Source of the DNA: Pseudomonadota bacterium
GTDB taxonomy: Bacteria; Myxococcota_A; UBA796; GCA-2862545
Length of the DNA stretch: 64,000 bases
Direction: 5' to 3'
Assembly (NCBI GenBank): GCA_005776945.1
Contig: SXOB01000030.1
Span: 1-64,000, forward strand
In this document: one piece after another, positions 7,930-16,133 of the stretch
How positions within the stretch are numbered: the stretch's first letter is position 1
Layout of the letters: every line of letters starts with the position of its first letter
Notes under the pieces: generated by a model
The model's input: only the letters and a program-made list of their open reading frames with translations
Told to the model about the DNA's origin: nothing
Database searches by the model: none
Translations under genes and position numbers: made by a program

Positions 7930-10485
7930 TCACCGGGCCGATCCGCGAGCGGCCTTGGCCTTGGGGCGGTCCGGCGCTGGCTCCGCATCCGCCTCCTTGT
8001 ACCCCAGCGCCTCGAGCGCCTCGTTCATTTCATCGTCGCGCGCTTCGACGATGCCGGCCTTCGGATCGGGCTGAGGAGCGAGGCCCCATGTCAGAAGGAG
8101 GTTGCGCCCGCCGGGCAGCGCTGCGCGGCCCAAAGGCGTGCGGATGGCCCCCGGGACGACGCCGTGTGTCGGCGAGGGGACGATGACGTGCTCGGCATCC
8201 CCAAACGTCGCGCGGACTTCGAGGGTCGGAGTCGCCTCGGCGAGCGGGGCCGTGGGCGTGAAGAACACCTCGCGCGTTCCGCCGGCACCGCGATGCCAGG
8301 TCGCCGTCAGGGTCGGACTTCCTGGCGTGTGATCGAGTGTGACTTTGGAGCCCTCGAGCGGGTCGGCGCCAAGCCAGGCGGCCGCGATCCCGCCGGGCAA
8401 CGTGGCTGTGACGACGAGGTCGTGGGTGGGGGCTCCCTTTCCGATGGCCGTCACGAGCCGGAACCCTTGGTTGACGGGGCGGTTGAGCACCTCGGACAAC
8501 ACAGCCCGGTAGGGAGCACCTCGGTCGTCGGGGTCCGCCTTCAACGTGTTGGTTCGCTCGGCGGCATCCTGGGTGTGGTCGAAGGCAGCCTCGCGTCCTT
8601 CTTCAACCCACCATTTCACGTCGTTGTGAAGCACGCCCCACTGTTCCATGCCGTAGAGCGGGCGCCCGAAGGCGAGGTTGCGGGCCTCGAGGGAGGCCTT
8701 GGCGCTGGCGTCCCCCATGGCCACGGGCAACAGGCTGATGCCGTCGACAGGCTCATGAGCGATGTCCAAGGCGTCCAGGACGGTTGGGAAGACGTCGAGC
8801 AGGCTGGCCTGGCCGTCATGACGGCCGGGAGGCACACCGGGCGCCCGGACGATGAGCGGCACGCGGAGCAGTTCGTCGTACAACGTGTGCCCGTGTTCGA
8901 AGCCCTTGTGGTCCCAGAACTCCTCGCCGTGGTCGGCGTAGATGACGACGATGTCGTCGGGTCCCATGCGGTCGAGCAGGCGCCCCACCTGGTCGGTGGC
9001 GTAGCGAATGTTGTTGTCGTACCGGCCTTTGACGTAGTCTTTCGCCGCTTCGTTGTCGTGGATGGCCGCTTGGCGCACGTCGCTGAGATGGAACTGCTCG
9101 CGGAGACCACCCTGAGTTTCCCCGGCGAACATGTTCCGGTAGGCGTCGGGCTCCGTGTAGGGCAGGTGGCACGACATGTAGTGGACCTGCAGGAGGGCGT
9201 CGCGACCCTCGTGTTCGTCGAGCCACGCCAACGCATCGTTGGTCGTCGTCTCGGCGAGCGGCCACAGGCCCACACGATGAAGGTCCCAGTCCCGGTCCAT
9301 GGAGAAATTCGCGGACAAATAGACGTTGCCCGCAAACATCGCGCTGGTGTAGCCGTTCTTCCTCAGGATGCTTTGCAGCGTGGCGGTTTGGGCGTACCAC
9401 TCGGGTTGGCGGCCGGTGAGGACGGTCCGCGCCGAGGGCAGCGTCCAGGGAGCGATGGAGCGCGCTTCGGTGAAGACGGCGGCGCCTTCGGCGAACGCGT
9501 CCAGGCGCGGCGAAGTGGGGCGCTCGTAGCCGTTCATCGAGAGGTGGTCGGGCCGCAGGGTGTCGATGAATACGAGGAGAACGCGGCGGGGATTCGTCGT
9601 GCGGGTCGCGATGACGGGCTCGGCCAGGAAGGCGTAGTCGAAGCGAGGGGAGGCGCCAGGCGACGTGGTGGCGCGAAGGGTGACGGTCTGTCCGGCCCAA
9701 GCGCTCATGTCGGCCCGCAGCGGCGCAAACGTGGTGGTCAGCGGCCGACGTGCAATTTCGGTCGACGTTCCGGCGGCCTCGACGACGAGCGTGAGTTCTG
9801 CGCCGTCCGATGGGGCGCCATCGATGACTTCCGGCCGTGCCAAGCCGACGACCATGTGCAGTTCGGCGGCCTTCGGAACCGCGACCGTCCACGCGGCCTT
9901 GCCCGGCGCTGGCAGCAACAGGCCGGAGCGATGATCCCAGCCCTCGTTGATCGTCGTGCGCGTAAACGCCTCGGCGTCATCCTTTCCTGACCATGCGAGG
10001 TTCAGACTGCGCTCGCGCGCGTCGGCCTTGGGGTAGCTCAACGCGTAGGAATCCGCGGCGGGCTCGTCCGCCTTGTTCGGCGTGTAAACCACGATGTGCT
10101 CGCGGTCGTGGCTCCAGGTCGGGGTCTCGGCTTTGCCGAATCGGTCGTAGGCGAGTGCGCGGCCGTCGGATGTCCGCTTGAGGGCAATTCCCGGTTCGGC
10201 GCGGTGGAAGAACAGCCCGCGGGGGCGAATCGGAAGGGGCGCCTCCCACCTGTGCATGCCTGCGCGAGTGACGCCCGCGTATTGCCACGGGCCTGGCACG
10301 GGAATGTCGGTGGGCGGGACCACGCCGCCGCGGCTGTCAGCGGGAATCTCCAGTTCGGCAAACGCGTGCTCGGTGAGGAGGACCGCGCTGGCCTCCGCCC
10401 GATCGAACGGTTGGGGACGCGGGCCGTCGGTGGCCTCGCCGCAGCCCATGGCCCAAGCCCAAAGGCGCAGCGTCACGCCCGACAT
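7930..10485 (-). CDS. sulfatase-superfamily lipoprotein with Thr in place of the formylglycine Cys
   Basis: 851 residues; the ATG at 10485 follows GAGGAGGG. The N-terminus reaches a lipobox-like WAWAMGC (Cys15). Residues 20-300 form beta-rich modules of unknown kind, then the alkaline-phosphatase/sulfatase core begins at VLLVFIDTLRPDHLSMNGY. The nucleophile region is APWTLPSARTVLTGRQP: T348 occupies the position that is Cys or Ser in true sulfatases (C-x-P-x-R), and the Arg of that motif is Ala. The second metal site IYADHGEEFWDHKGFEHGH is intact. Members with Thr here include phosphodiesterases and phosphoethanolamine transferases, so hydrolysis or transfer of a phosphoester is more likely than sulfate ester cleavage. 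A C-terminal beta domain ends in a Lys/Arg-rich tail. Confidence 0.85.
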   Translation of the reverse strand: MSGVTLRLWAWAMGCGEATDGPRPQPFDRAEASAVLLTEHAFAELEIPADSRGGVVPPTDIPVPGPWQYAGVTRAGMHRWEAPLPIRPRGLFFHRAEPGIALKRTSDGRALAYDRFGKAETPTWSHDREHIVVYTPNKADEPAADSYALSYPKADARERSLNLAWSGKDDAEAFTRTTINEGWDHRSGLLLPAPGKAAWTVAVPKAAELHMVVGLARPEVIDGAPSDGAELTLVVEAAGTSTEIARRPLTTTFAPLRADMSAWAGQTVTLRATTSPGASPRFDYAFLAEPVIATRTTNPRRVLLVFIDTLRPDHLSMNGYERPTSPRLDAFAEGAAVFTEARSIAPWTLPSARTVLTGRQPEWYAQTATLQSILRKNGYTSAMFAGNVYLSANFSMDRDWDLHRVGLWPLAETTTNDALAWLDEHEGRDALLQVHYMSCHLPYTEPDAYRNMFAGETQGGLREQFHLSDVRQAAIHDNEAAKDYVKGRYDNNIRYATDQVGRLLDRMGPDDIVVIYADHGEEFWDHKGFEHGHTLYDELLRVPLIVRAPGVPPGRHDGQASLLDVFPTVLDALDIAHEPVDGISLLPVAMGDASAKASLEARNLAFGRPLYGMEQWGVLHNDVKWWVEEGREAAFDHTQDAAERTNTLKADPDDRGAPYRAVLSEVLNRPVNQGFRLVTAIGKGAPTHDLVVTATLPGGIAAAWLGADPLEGSKVTLDHTPGSPTLTATWHRGAGGTREVFFTPTAPLAEATPTLEVRATFGDAEHVIVPSPTHGVVPGAIRTPLGRAALPGGRNLLLTWGLAPQPDPKAGIVEARDDEMNEALEALGYKEADAEPAPDRPKAKAARGSAR

Positions 10486-10508
10486 TTGCCCTCCTCGACG
10501 CCCGTCCG

Positions 10509-10524
10509 CCTAGCAGGCTGCTGC
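10509..10524. repeat. intergenic repeat CCTAGCAGGCTGCTGC, copy 1
   Basis: This 16-mer lies between the sulfatase-like gene and the TolC-like gene and is repeated exactly at 15955-15970. Its core AGCAG-G-CTGCT is an odd palindrome. A related sequence with a 5-base insertion (TAGCAGGC, then GCTGCTG) lies near 13596-13616. Confidence 0.4.
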
Positions 10525-10555
10525 GAAAAGGCCAGAGGGTGCGACGCCGGGTCCG

Positions 10556-12052
10556 TCAAGGAACCTGGGCGGCGTCTCCCAGCTTGCCTTGGAGGGCGAG
10601 CAGGTGCGTGGCGGCGCCGTGCCAGGTGGCGCGGGCGCGGACGGCGGCGGTGCGCGCGTCGGCGGCCTGTTGCCGAGCCCAGAGGACGTCGCGCAGGGTG
10701 GACCTTCCAGCGGCGAACAGGGCTTCCTCGGCAGATCGGGCGTCCACGGTGGCACGAACGGCGTCGTCGGCCGCCCGTGTGCGGGCCTCGGCGGTCGTCA
10801 GGCGAGCGAATGCGTCGAGAACGTCCGACTCCGTCGAAACGACGAGCTGGTCCAGCTCTGCTTGGCGGCGCGCCACGAGGGCGTGCGCGCGGACGGTGTT
10901 TCCGCGCGCTTCTCTGTTCCCCAGCGGAACAGAAAGGAGACCGCCCACGCCGACGTAGGGCAACGGGCCGGTTGCGGCCAAGGTGGTGGCCCCCGCCGAT
11001 GGGCGTTGCTCGACGACGCCGGCCTCCGCGGTCAGGTCGACTTGGGGCAGCCCGTTGCCTTTCGATGCGCGCAACTCCGCCTCGGCGGCCTCGTGGAGCG
11101 AACGGGCCGCGAGGAGGGACGGACGCTGGGCGAGCGCTGCGGCGACGACGGTGGTGGCGTCCACGGTGACGGGCGCCGGGGCCGGCGGCGTCGTCGCGGG
11201 GCGGGCATCGGACTCGGGTGGGCGACCCATGGCTGCGAAAACAGCCGCTGCGGCCAGGCGTTCAGACGTGGCCGTGTCCATGGCGGCGCCCTCGGCGAAG
11301 GCGAGCGCCGCGGCGAAGCGGGCGCGATCCCCCGGCGCGAGGCGGCCGGCGGCGTCGAGGGCTTCGGCGTTCTGCGCGTCGGCCGACGCCGTGGCGCGGA
11401 GTTCCTCGGCAGCCATGCGGGCTTCGTAAGCGACGGCCCAGTTCCAGTACGCGGCTGCGGTCGAGGCCAAGGCGTCCTGGCGGGCCGATTCTGCCTGCAA
11501 CTCGGCCGCCGTGGCCTCGAGCCGTGCCCCGCGCAGGTCGCCAAGGGCAGCGCCGAGCAGAAGGCCGCGCAGCAGGGGCTGCTGCAGAGCAGCGTCGAAG
11601 CGGGTCGTGGTCAAATCCTCGATCTGTACGGATTCGGCGAGGCCCAGATTCGTGACGTACCGACTTTGGTTGCGGTCCAGGCCTCCGGTCAGCGACCACA
11701 AGGTGCCGGTGGTCAATTGCCCGTTGAAACCAGCGGTGAGACCCCAGGCGTCCACGTCTGCGACGTAAGGGAAGCCGCTGACCGAGCCGGCCTCCTCGGC
11801 CGTCCGCCAATTCCCGGCCGCGTCAAAGGTCGGATCGAAGAGGCCGGCAGCCCGAATCCTCGTTCCCTCCGCGCGGTCAGCGGCCGCGTGGGCCAACCGA
11901 GCATCGGGGTGATGAGCCGCGACTTCGGCCAACACCTCCGACAGTGCGACGGGTCGTGCGTCGGCGTCGGGTGAAAGAGCAAGCCATACGGCGGCGATCG
12001 GCATGAGCGCGCCGTACGCTGCGCTCCCCGACCATGCAAATCGGCTTGTCAT
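10556..12052 (-). CDS. TolC-family outer-membrane efflux protein
   Basis: 498 residues from the ATG at 12052 (GGAG nine bases upstream; upstream in-frame codons read as arginine-rich noise). A conventional signal peptide (MTSRFAWSG..., hydrophobic to about residue 30, cleavage near DADA) leads into two repeats of the outer-membrane-factor fold: long Ala-rich amphipathic helices broken by short strands. Signature-like parts include ALSEVLAEVAAHHPDARLA, LQQPLLRG, a second-half start VVAAALAQRPSLLAARSLHEAAEAELRASKGNGLPQVDL, and GVGGLLSVPLGNREARG. Such proteins form trimeric channels for type I secretion or RND efflux. No membrane-fusion or pump gene is adjacent, so its partner is unknown. It is divergent from the gene at 12093. 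Confidence 0.9.
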   Translation of the reverse strand: MTSRFAWSGSAAYGALMPIAAVWLALSPDADARPVALSEVLAEVAAHHPDARLAHAAADRAEGTRIRAAGLFDPTFDAAGNWRTAEEAGSVSGFPYVADVDAWGLTAGFNGQLTTGTLWSLTGGLDRNQSRYVTNLGLAESVQIEDLTTTRFDAALQQPLLRGLLLGAALGDLRGARLEATAAELQAESARQDALASTAAAYWNWAVAYEARMAAEELRATASADAQNAEALDAAGRLAPGDRARFAAALAFAEGAAMDTATSERLAAAAVFAAMGRPPESDARPATTPPAPAPVTVDATTVVAAALAQRPSLLAARSLHEAAEAELRASKGNGLPQVDLTAEAGVVEQRPSAGATTLAATGPLPYVGVGGLLSVPLGNREARGNTVRAHALVARRQAELDQLVVSTESDVLDAFARLTTAEARTRAADDAVRATVDARSAEEALFAAGRSTLRDVLWARQQAADARTAAVRARATWHGAATHLLALQGKLGDAAQVP

Positions 12053-12092
12053 TCGGGCATCTCCGTGGCACGTTGGCCGGGGCGGTGGGTTG

Positions 12093-13586
12093 GTGGACGA
12101 AGCTGCGGAGCGCGACGGGGAGCAAGCCGCGCTCTGGGCGTTGTACCGGGGGCTGCGCGGGCGCACTTATGAGCGCCCAGGCGGCGACGATTTGACGCGG
12201 TTGGCGTCGTCTCTGGGGTCCGTCTACGCTCGCCCGCCTCGCCCCATTGAGGGAGAGCGCCCGCCTCGGCGCGTCGCGGTGGCGTTCGCGCTCGCGCTGG
12301 CTTCGCTTCCCCACCTTGCGCACACGTTGCCGCGCGCCTTCGCGGTCGACGATGACGGAGTCCGACCGCTGAGCTTTCACCCCGACGTCGTTCACCGCGT
12401 TCTCGGCGTCCCCCAATGGGAATTCGACGATTTGAAGGACGAGGCCGATCGCCGGGCCGCCTTTGCGCTGAAGCAGGCGCGATTGGTGGGCTGGCTGGCG
12501 AGCCGGTTCGAGTCTGCACCGGCCGAGCGAACCGAGGGCTTGTTCCGCGGGTTGTTGCCTGACGCGCGGGGGCTCACGATCCAGCGATTTCAGACGGTCG
12601 GAACTCGCTTGTACGCCGTCGTCAGCGGGCTTCCCGCGCGTCCCCGCGGGGAGGCGTTGGGCTGGGCACCCCACCGAAGCGAGCCCGTACCGCGGGTCCG
12701 GTCGCGGTGGGTGGACGCCGGGTTGCGTCGTTCGCTTGCTCGGTCCGTGGGCGCCGAAGCAGGCGAGATTGACGCGCTGCTGGAACTCACCGTTGCCGTT
12801 CTCCCGGTCGAGGATGCCGACGAGCTGATTGAACGCGACGGCTGGCGGAGCGCTGGATGGGCGGCGCTCACCGGCATCGGCGAAGGCCATGTCGATGAAC
12901 AGCTCGCGACGATGGGCGAAGACACGGGATGGCGGCAGTGGCTGCGCGAAGACGCTGGCCGCATCGAGGTTCGCGCCGACGCACGGGCGTTGTTCGACGC
13001 GCTTGGCGCGATGCGCTGCAATCAGCTGATGTGGTCCCTGCTGGCGCCCATCCTGACCCGAGGCATCACGGTTGATTTCCCGGAGGTCCCCGACTCCGAC
13101 GACCTCGACATGCTCGATTTCTCGCATCACTTGGGCGCCGTTTGCCAACCCCTGCTTCGCTGGATCGTCGCGAACGATACCCATGCGACGTTGGCGAGGG
13201 AACTGGGAGTTCCGGTGGCGCCTGTGGCCCGCGCCCTCGTCAATGTGGCTGGGGAATGGGTCGGGCAGGCAGACTCCATGTGGCTTGGGCCACCGCGGGA
13301 GGATCAGCCGGGCGTGGCTACGCTCCTGATTCGACACGTCCTGGCACTTCAGTCGTCCCTGGCCCGCAACCGTGGGATCGATCGGGACGAGCGTCTCGCG
13401 ATGATACTGTTTGCCGCGCACCACGCGCGGGAGTCGCGGGTGGAGCGCCTCTGGCGCTGGGCCGCAGAGGGGTCAGGCAGTTCGATCGGGTGGACCGATG
13501 ACCCCGTTGGCGAGTGGTTCACGACCTTGTGGACTCGGCTGCTCGAAGCCGACGAACCGGACGTCGACCCGACGGAATGGGGCTAG
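12093..13586 (+). CDS. protein of unknown function
   Basis: About 497 residues from GTG 12093 (TTG 12090 is next to it; the ATG at 12003 would overlap the divergent TolC gene). The protein has no signal peptide or membrane segment and looks cytoplasmic, mostly alpha-helical, with moderately charged helices. Recognisable stretches include FHPDVVHRVLGVPQWEFDDL, MGEDTGWRQWLREDAGRIEV and DMLDFSHHLGAVCQPLLRWI. I see no catalytic or nucleotide-binding motif and do not recognise a family. The C-terminus is acidic (EADEPDVDPTEWG). It starts 40 bp from the oppositely oriented TolC gene, so the two probably share a promoter region, and it ends convergent with the ETF-QO gene. Confidence 0.75.
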   Translation: MDEAAERDGEQAALWALYRGLRGRTYERPGGDDLTRLASSLGSVYARPPRPIEGERPPRRVAVAFALALASLPHLAHTLPRAFAVDDDGVRPLSFHPDVVHRVLGVPQWEFDDLKDEADRRAAFALKQARLVGWLASRFESAPAERTEGLFRGLLPDARGLTIQRFQTVGTRLYAVVSGLPARPRGEALGWAPHRSEPVPRVRSRWVDAGLRRSLARSVGAEAGEIDALLELTVAVLPVEDADELIERDGWRSAGWAALTGIGEGHVDEQLATMGEDTGWRQWLREDAGRIEVRADARALFDALGAMRCNQLMWSLLAPILTRGITVDFPEVPDSDDLDMLDFSHHLGAVCQPLLRWIVANDTHATLARELGVPVAPVARALVNVAGEWVGQADSMWLGPPREDQPGVATLLIRHVLALQSSLARNRGIDRDERLAMILFAAHHARESRVERLWRWAAEGSGSSIGWTDDPVGEWFTTLWTRLLEADEPDVDPTEWG

Positions 13587-13595
13587 GAGCCTGTT

Positions 13596-13616
13596 AGCAG
13601 GCGGCTTGCTGCTGAC
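13596..13616. repeat. diverged intergenic repeat TAGCAGGC-N5-GCTGCTG
   Basis: TAGCAGGCGGCTTGCTGCTGA lies in the 53-bp gap between two convergent genes. It shares both halves of the 16-mer found at 10509 and 15955, with five extra bases in the middle, making a better hairpin. It may be a small REP-like element or a bidirectional terminator. Confidence 0.3.
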
Positions 13617-13639
13617 CGCCCGGCGTCGTTCGCAGGCGC

Positions 13640-15316
13640 TCACATCGTCGCGTATTCGGGACCCTGGCCACCTTCGGGCGGCACCCAGGTGATGATCTGG
13701 TAAGGGTCCCGGATGTCGCATGTCTTGCAATGCACGCAGTTTGCGAAGTCGACCTCGATGCGCAGCCGGCCGTCGGCCGGGTCGGGACGCATGTTGTAGA
13801 CCTGAGCGGGGCAGAAGCGCGTACACGGGTTGCCGTAGGTCTCGGCGCACGTGGTCGCGCAGATCTCCGGGTCGAGGATCTTGAGGTGGGCGGGCTGCTG
13901 CTCGTCGTGCTTGGTGCCTGAATGGTACACGTCGGTGAGCTTGTCGAGCAGGTAGGTGCCGTCGTAGGCTGGCGGCGGCGCCATCGGCGCGCGCTGGGCC
14001 ATGGTGGCCATGTGGGCGTGGTCTGGGCTCGTCTTCCTGACCTTGCCCGCGCCAAAGAAGTAGTCGACGCCGGTGCGGACGAGGCCGCCGACGAAGCCGT
14101 GTGTGGCGAAGTGGGCGTGCATGTTCGTGGCGGGTGCCATGTCTTGGCGAATCCACGAATTGCGAACGGCCGTGTCATAGGCCATCAGCGTCGACGCGCT
14201 CGCGTCGCCTGACTTCAGCGCCTCAAAGGCAGCCTCGGCGGCCAACATCCCGGACTTCATCGAGAGATGGATGCCCTTGACGCGCATCGGGTTGAGGAAG
14301 CTCGCCGAATCGCCGACGATGACGGCGCCATCCGTCGCGAGGCGAGGAACGCTGGACCAGCCGCCGATGGTGACGGCCTTCGCGCCGTAGCTGACCACTT
14401 TCCCGCCTTCGAGGATGGCGCGGATGCTCGGGTGGGTCTTGAGCCGCTGCAGCTCGCGATGCACGTCGAGATCGGGCGGCGCGGCGTCGAGGGCCACCAT
14501 GAGGCCGATGCAGGCGCGGTCGCCGCCAAGCGTGTACAAAAAGGCACCGCCAAAGACGTCGCGGTCGAGGGGCCAGCCGATCATGTGGGCGACGAAGCCG
14601 TCTTGGACGCGGCCGGCGGGCAGCTCGAGGACTTCCTTGACGCCGAGCTCGTAGGCCATTGGATTCGCGTCGGCGTCGAGCATGCGTCGCTGGATGAGCT
14701 TGCGCGCGAGGTGTCCCCGCGGACCCTCACCGAACACGGTGACGAGGGCGCGGAGGTCCATGCCGGGCTCGAATGCGCCCTTGGGCTGACCGTCCTTGCC
14801 GACGCCCTTGTCGCCGGTGCGGACGCCGACGACCTGGTCGCCTTCCCACAGCAGGTCGACGCCTGCGAAGCCGGGGAAGACGTTGACGCCGGCTTCTTCG
14901 CATAGGCCCGCGAGCCAGGCGCAAAGTCGGCCGAGGCTGACGATGGGCTTGCCCACGTTGTGCAACTCGGGGGCAATCCAAGGCGCGTCGACGTGGCCGT
15001 CGGGGGTCAGGAACCAAAGGGCCTCGCGCTCTGCCCAGCGCTCGAGCGGGAAATCCGAGCGGTCCCGCCAGTCCGGGACGAGCTCATCGAGGGCGCGGGG
15101 GTCCATCACCGCGCCGCTGAGCTGATGCATGCCGACGGCGTTGCCTTTCTCGATGACGGCAATCATCGGTTCGTCGATCGAGGGACCTTCGGCGCTCCCG
15201 TTCGCTACGGCCTCATTGTGCGCGGCCACGAGGCGGGCGAGGTGCAGCGCGCCGGCCAGATTGGCAGGTCCGGCGCCGACGAACAGGACGTGACAGGGGA
15301 GTTCTTCGCGCGGCAC
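13640..15316 (-). CDS. electron transfer flavoprotein-ubiquinone oxidoreductase (ETF-QO)
   Basis: About 558 residues from GTG 15316, preceded by GGAGG; GTG 15346 is a possible longer start. It passes electrons from ETF (fed by fatty-acid and amino-acid dehydrogenases) to the quinone pool at the inner membrane. An FAD-binding Rossmann motif opens the protein (CHVLFVGAGPANLAGALHLA), followed by EKGNAVGMHQLSGAVMDPRAL and a later VGDSASFLNPMRVKGIHLSMKSG, all typical of the family. The C-terminal domain holds the [4Fe-4S] ligands: CATTCAETYGNPCTRFCP and, further on, CVHCKTCDIRDPYQIITW. Length matches the family. The ETF alpha/beta genes are not in the window. It is divergent from lspA. Confidence 0.95.
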   Translation of the reverse strand: MPREELPCHVLFVGAGPANLAGALHLARLVAAHNEAVANGSAEGPSIDEPMIAVIEKGNAVGMHQLSGAVMDPRALDELVPDWRDRSDFPLERWAEREALWFLTPDGHVDAPWIAPELHNVGKPIVSLGRLCAWLAGLCEEAGVNVFPGFAGVDLLWEGDQVVGVRTGDKGVGKDGQPKGAFEPGMDLRALVTVFGEGPRGHLARKLIQRRMLDADANPMAYELGVKEVLELPAGRVQDGFVAHMIGWPLDRDVFGGAFLYTLGGDRACIGLMVALDAAPPDLDVHRELQRLKTHPSIRAILEGGKVVSYGAKAVTIGGWSSVPRLATDGAVIVGDSASFLNPMRVKGIHLSMKSGMLAAEAAFEALKSGDASASTLMAYDTAVRNSWIRQDMAPATNMHAHFATHGFVGGLVRTGVDYFFGAGKVRKTSPDHAHMATMAQRAPMAPPPAYDGTYLLDKLTDVYHSGTKHDEQQPAHLKILDPEICATTCAETYGNPCTRFCPAQVYNMRPDPADGRLRIEVDFANCVHCKTCDIRDPYQIITWVPPEGGQGPEYATM

Positions 15317-15401
15317 GGCGCCTCCGGGGGGGGCCTCGGCTAACACGCCAAGAGCGTTGCCCGAGGCGGGGTCCGCGCTTACGGCTCGGCCGGGGGTCGG
15401 C

Positions 15402-15959
15402 GTGTGGTGGAATCGGCGAAACCTGGTGTTCTCGACGGTGACGCTGGTGTCCCTCGTCCTCGATCAGGCAACCAAGGCTTGGGTCGTCGCAAACGTCGAT
15501 CTGTACAGGGGTGAAATCCAGATCATTCCTGGGTTCTTCTCCATCGTCCATGCCCAGAATCCGGGCGCGGCTTTCAGCATGTTGGCCGACATGGAGAACC
15601 GGCACGTCCTGTTCATGGCCATGACCGTGGTGGCGCTGTTCATCGTTGGCGACCTGTTCCGGCAGTTGGAGCGCGAAGACGTGTTCATGTCGGCCACGCT
15701 GGGTCTGCTCCTGTCGGGAGCCTTGGGCAACGCCATCGACCGGGCACGCCAACAGTATGTGACCGACTTCCTTCGGTTTTACACCGATGATCCGGGATGG
15801 ACGGCTTGGCTTGCCCAATACGGGTTGGGCAACGAGTACCCGAGCTTCAACGTTGCAGACTCGGCGCTGGTCGTCGGCGTCCTGATGTTCCTGCTGACGT
15901 ACACGTTCAAGAAAGACGCAGGACCTGTCAACGAGCCGGCGGCGAGCGCACCGACCTAG
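15402..15959 (+). CDS. lspA: lipoprotein signal peptidase (signal peptidase II)
   Basis: 185 residues from GTG 15402 (MWWNRRNLVFSTVTLVS); a TTG at 15357 would add 15 residues not usual in the family. LspA is a four-helix inner-membrane aspartyl protease that removes the signal peptide of prolipoproteins in front of the lipidated Cys. The sequence shows the first helix ending VLDQATKAWV, the FFSIVHAQNPGAAFSML block, the GALGNAIDRARQQYVTDFL segment with the first catalytic Asp region, and YPSFNVADSALVVG with the second catalytic Asp. It is isolated rather than in the usual ileS operon. It is notable here because its own window encodes well over a dozen predicted lipoproteins, many with very short signals. 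Confidence 0.95.
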   Translation: MWWNRRNLVFSTVTLVSLVLDQATKAWVVANVDLYRGEIQIIPGFFSIVHAQNPGAAFSMLADMENRHVLFMAMTVVALFIVGDLFRQLEREDVFMSATLGLLLSGALGNAIDRARQQYVTDFLRFYTDDPGWTAWLAQYGLGNEYPSFNVADSALVVGVLMFLLTYTFKKDAGPVNEPAASAPT

Positions 15960-15970
15960 CAGGCTGCTGC
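15955..15970. repeat. intergenic repeat CCTAGCAGGCTGCTGC, copy 2
   Basis: Exact second copy of the 16-mer at 10509-10524; it includes the TAG stop codon of lspA. As a hairpin (AGCAG/CTGCT) just after a gene it could mark transcript ends. Confidence 0.4.
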
Positions 15971-16050
15971 ATCGCGCCGTCCTGCTGCGCCCGCGGGGGC
16001 ATCCCGCCCCGCGGCGTCACGGGGACCCCTGCTCAGGCCCGAAGACGACG

Positions 16051-16079
16051 ACGCCCCGGACGGAAGCCCGCCGGGGCGT
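16051..16079 (+). terminator. 9-bp perfect stem downstream of lspA
   Basis: ACGCCCCGG at 16051-16059 pairs with CCGGGGCGT at 16071-16079 across an 11-base loop, in the 174-bp gap between the convergent lspA gene and the secreted-protein gene at 16134. No T run follows on either strand. It could end transcripts from both sides. Nothing else recognisable lies in this gap. Confidence 0.4.
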
Positions 16080-16133
16080 GTCAATGGGCTTGACCGCAGC
16101 CAGGATGTCCCTGTTGCGGCCTGCTCGGCGTTC

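Noticed and set aside
12003-12092. Longer N-terminus for the unknown protein from ATG 12003
   Set aside because: It would overlap the first codons of the divergent TolC gene and reads as noise; GTG 12093 with a G-rich leader is more plausible.
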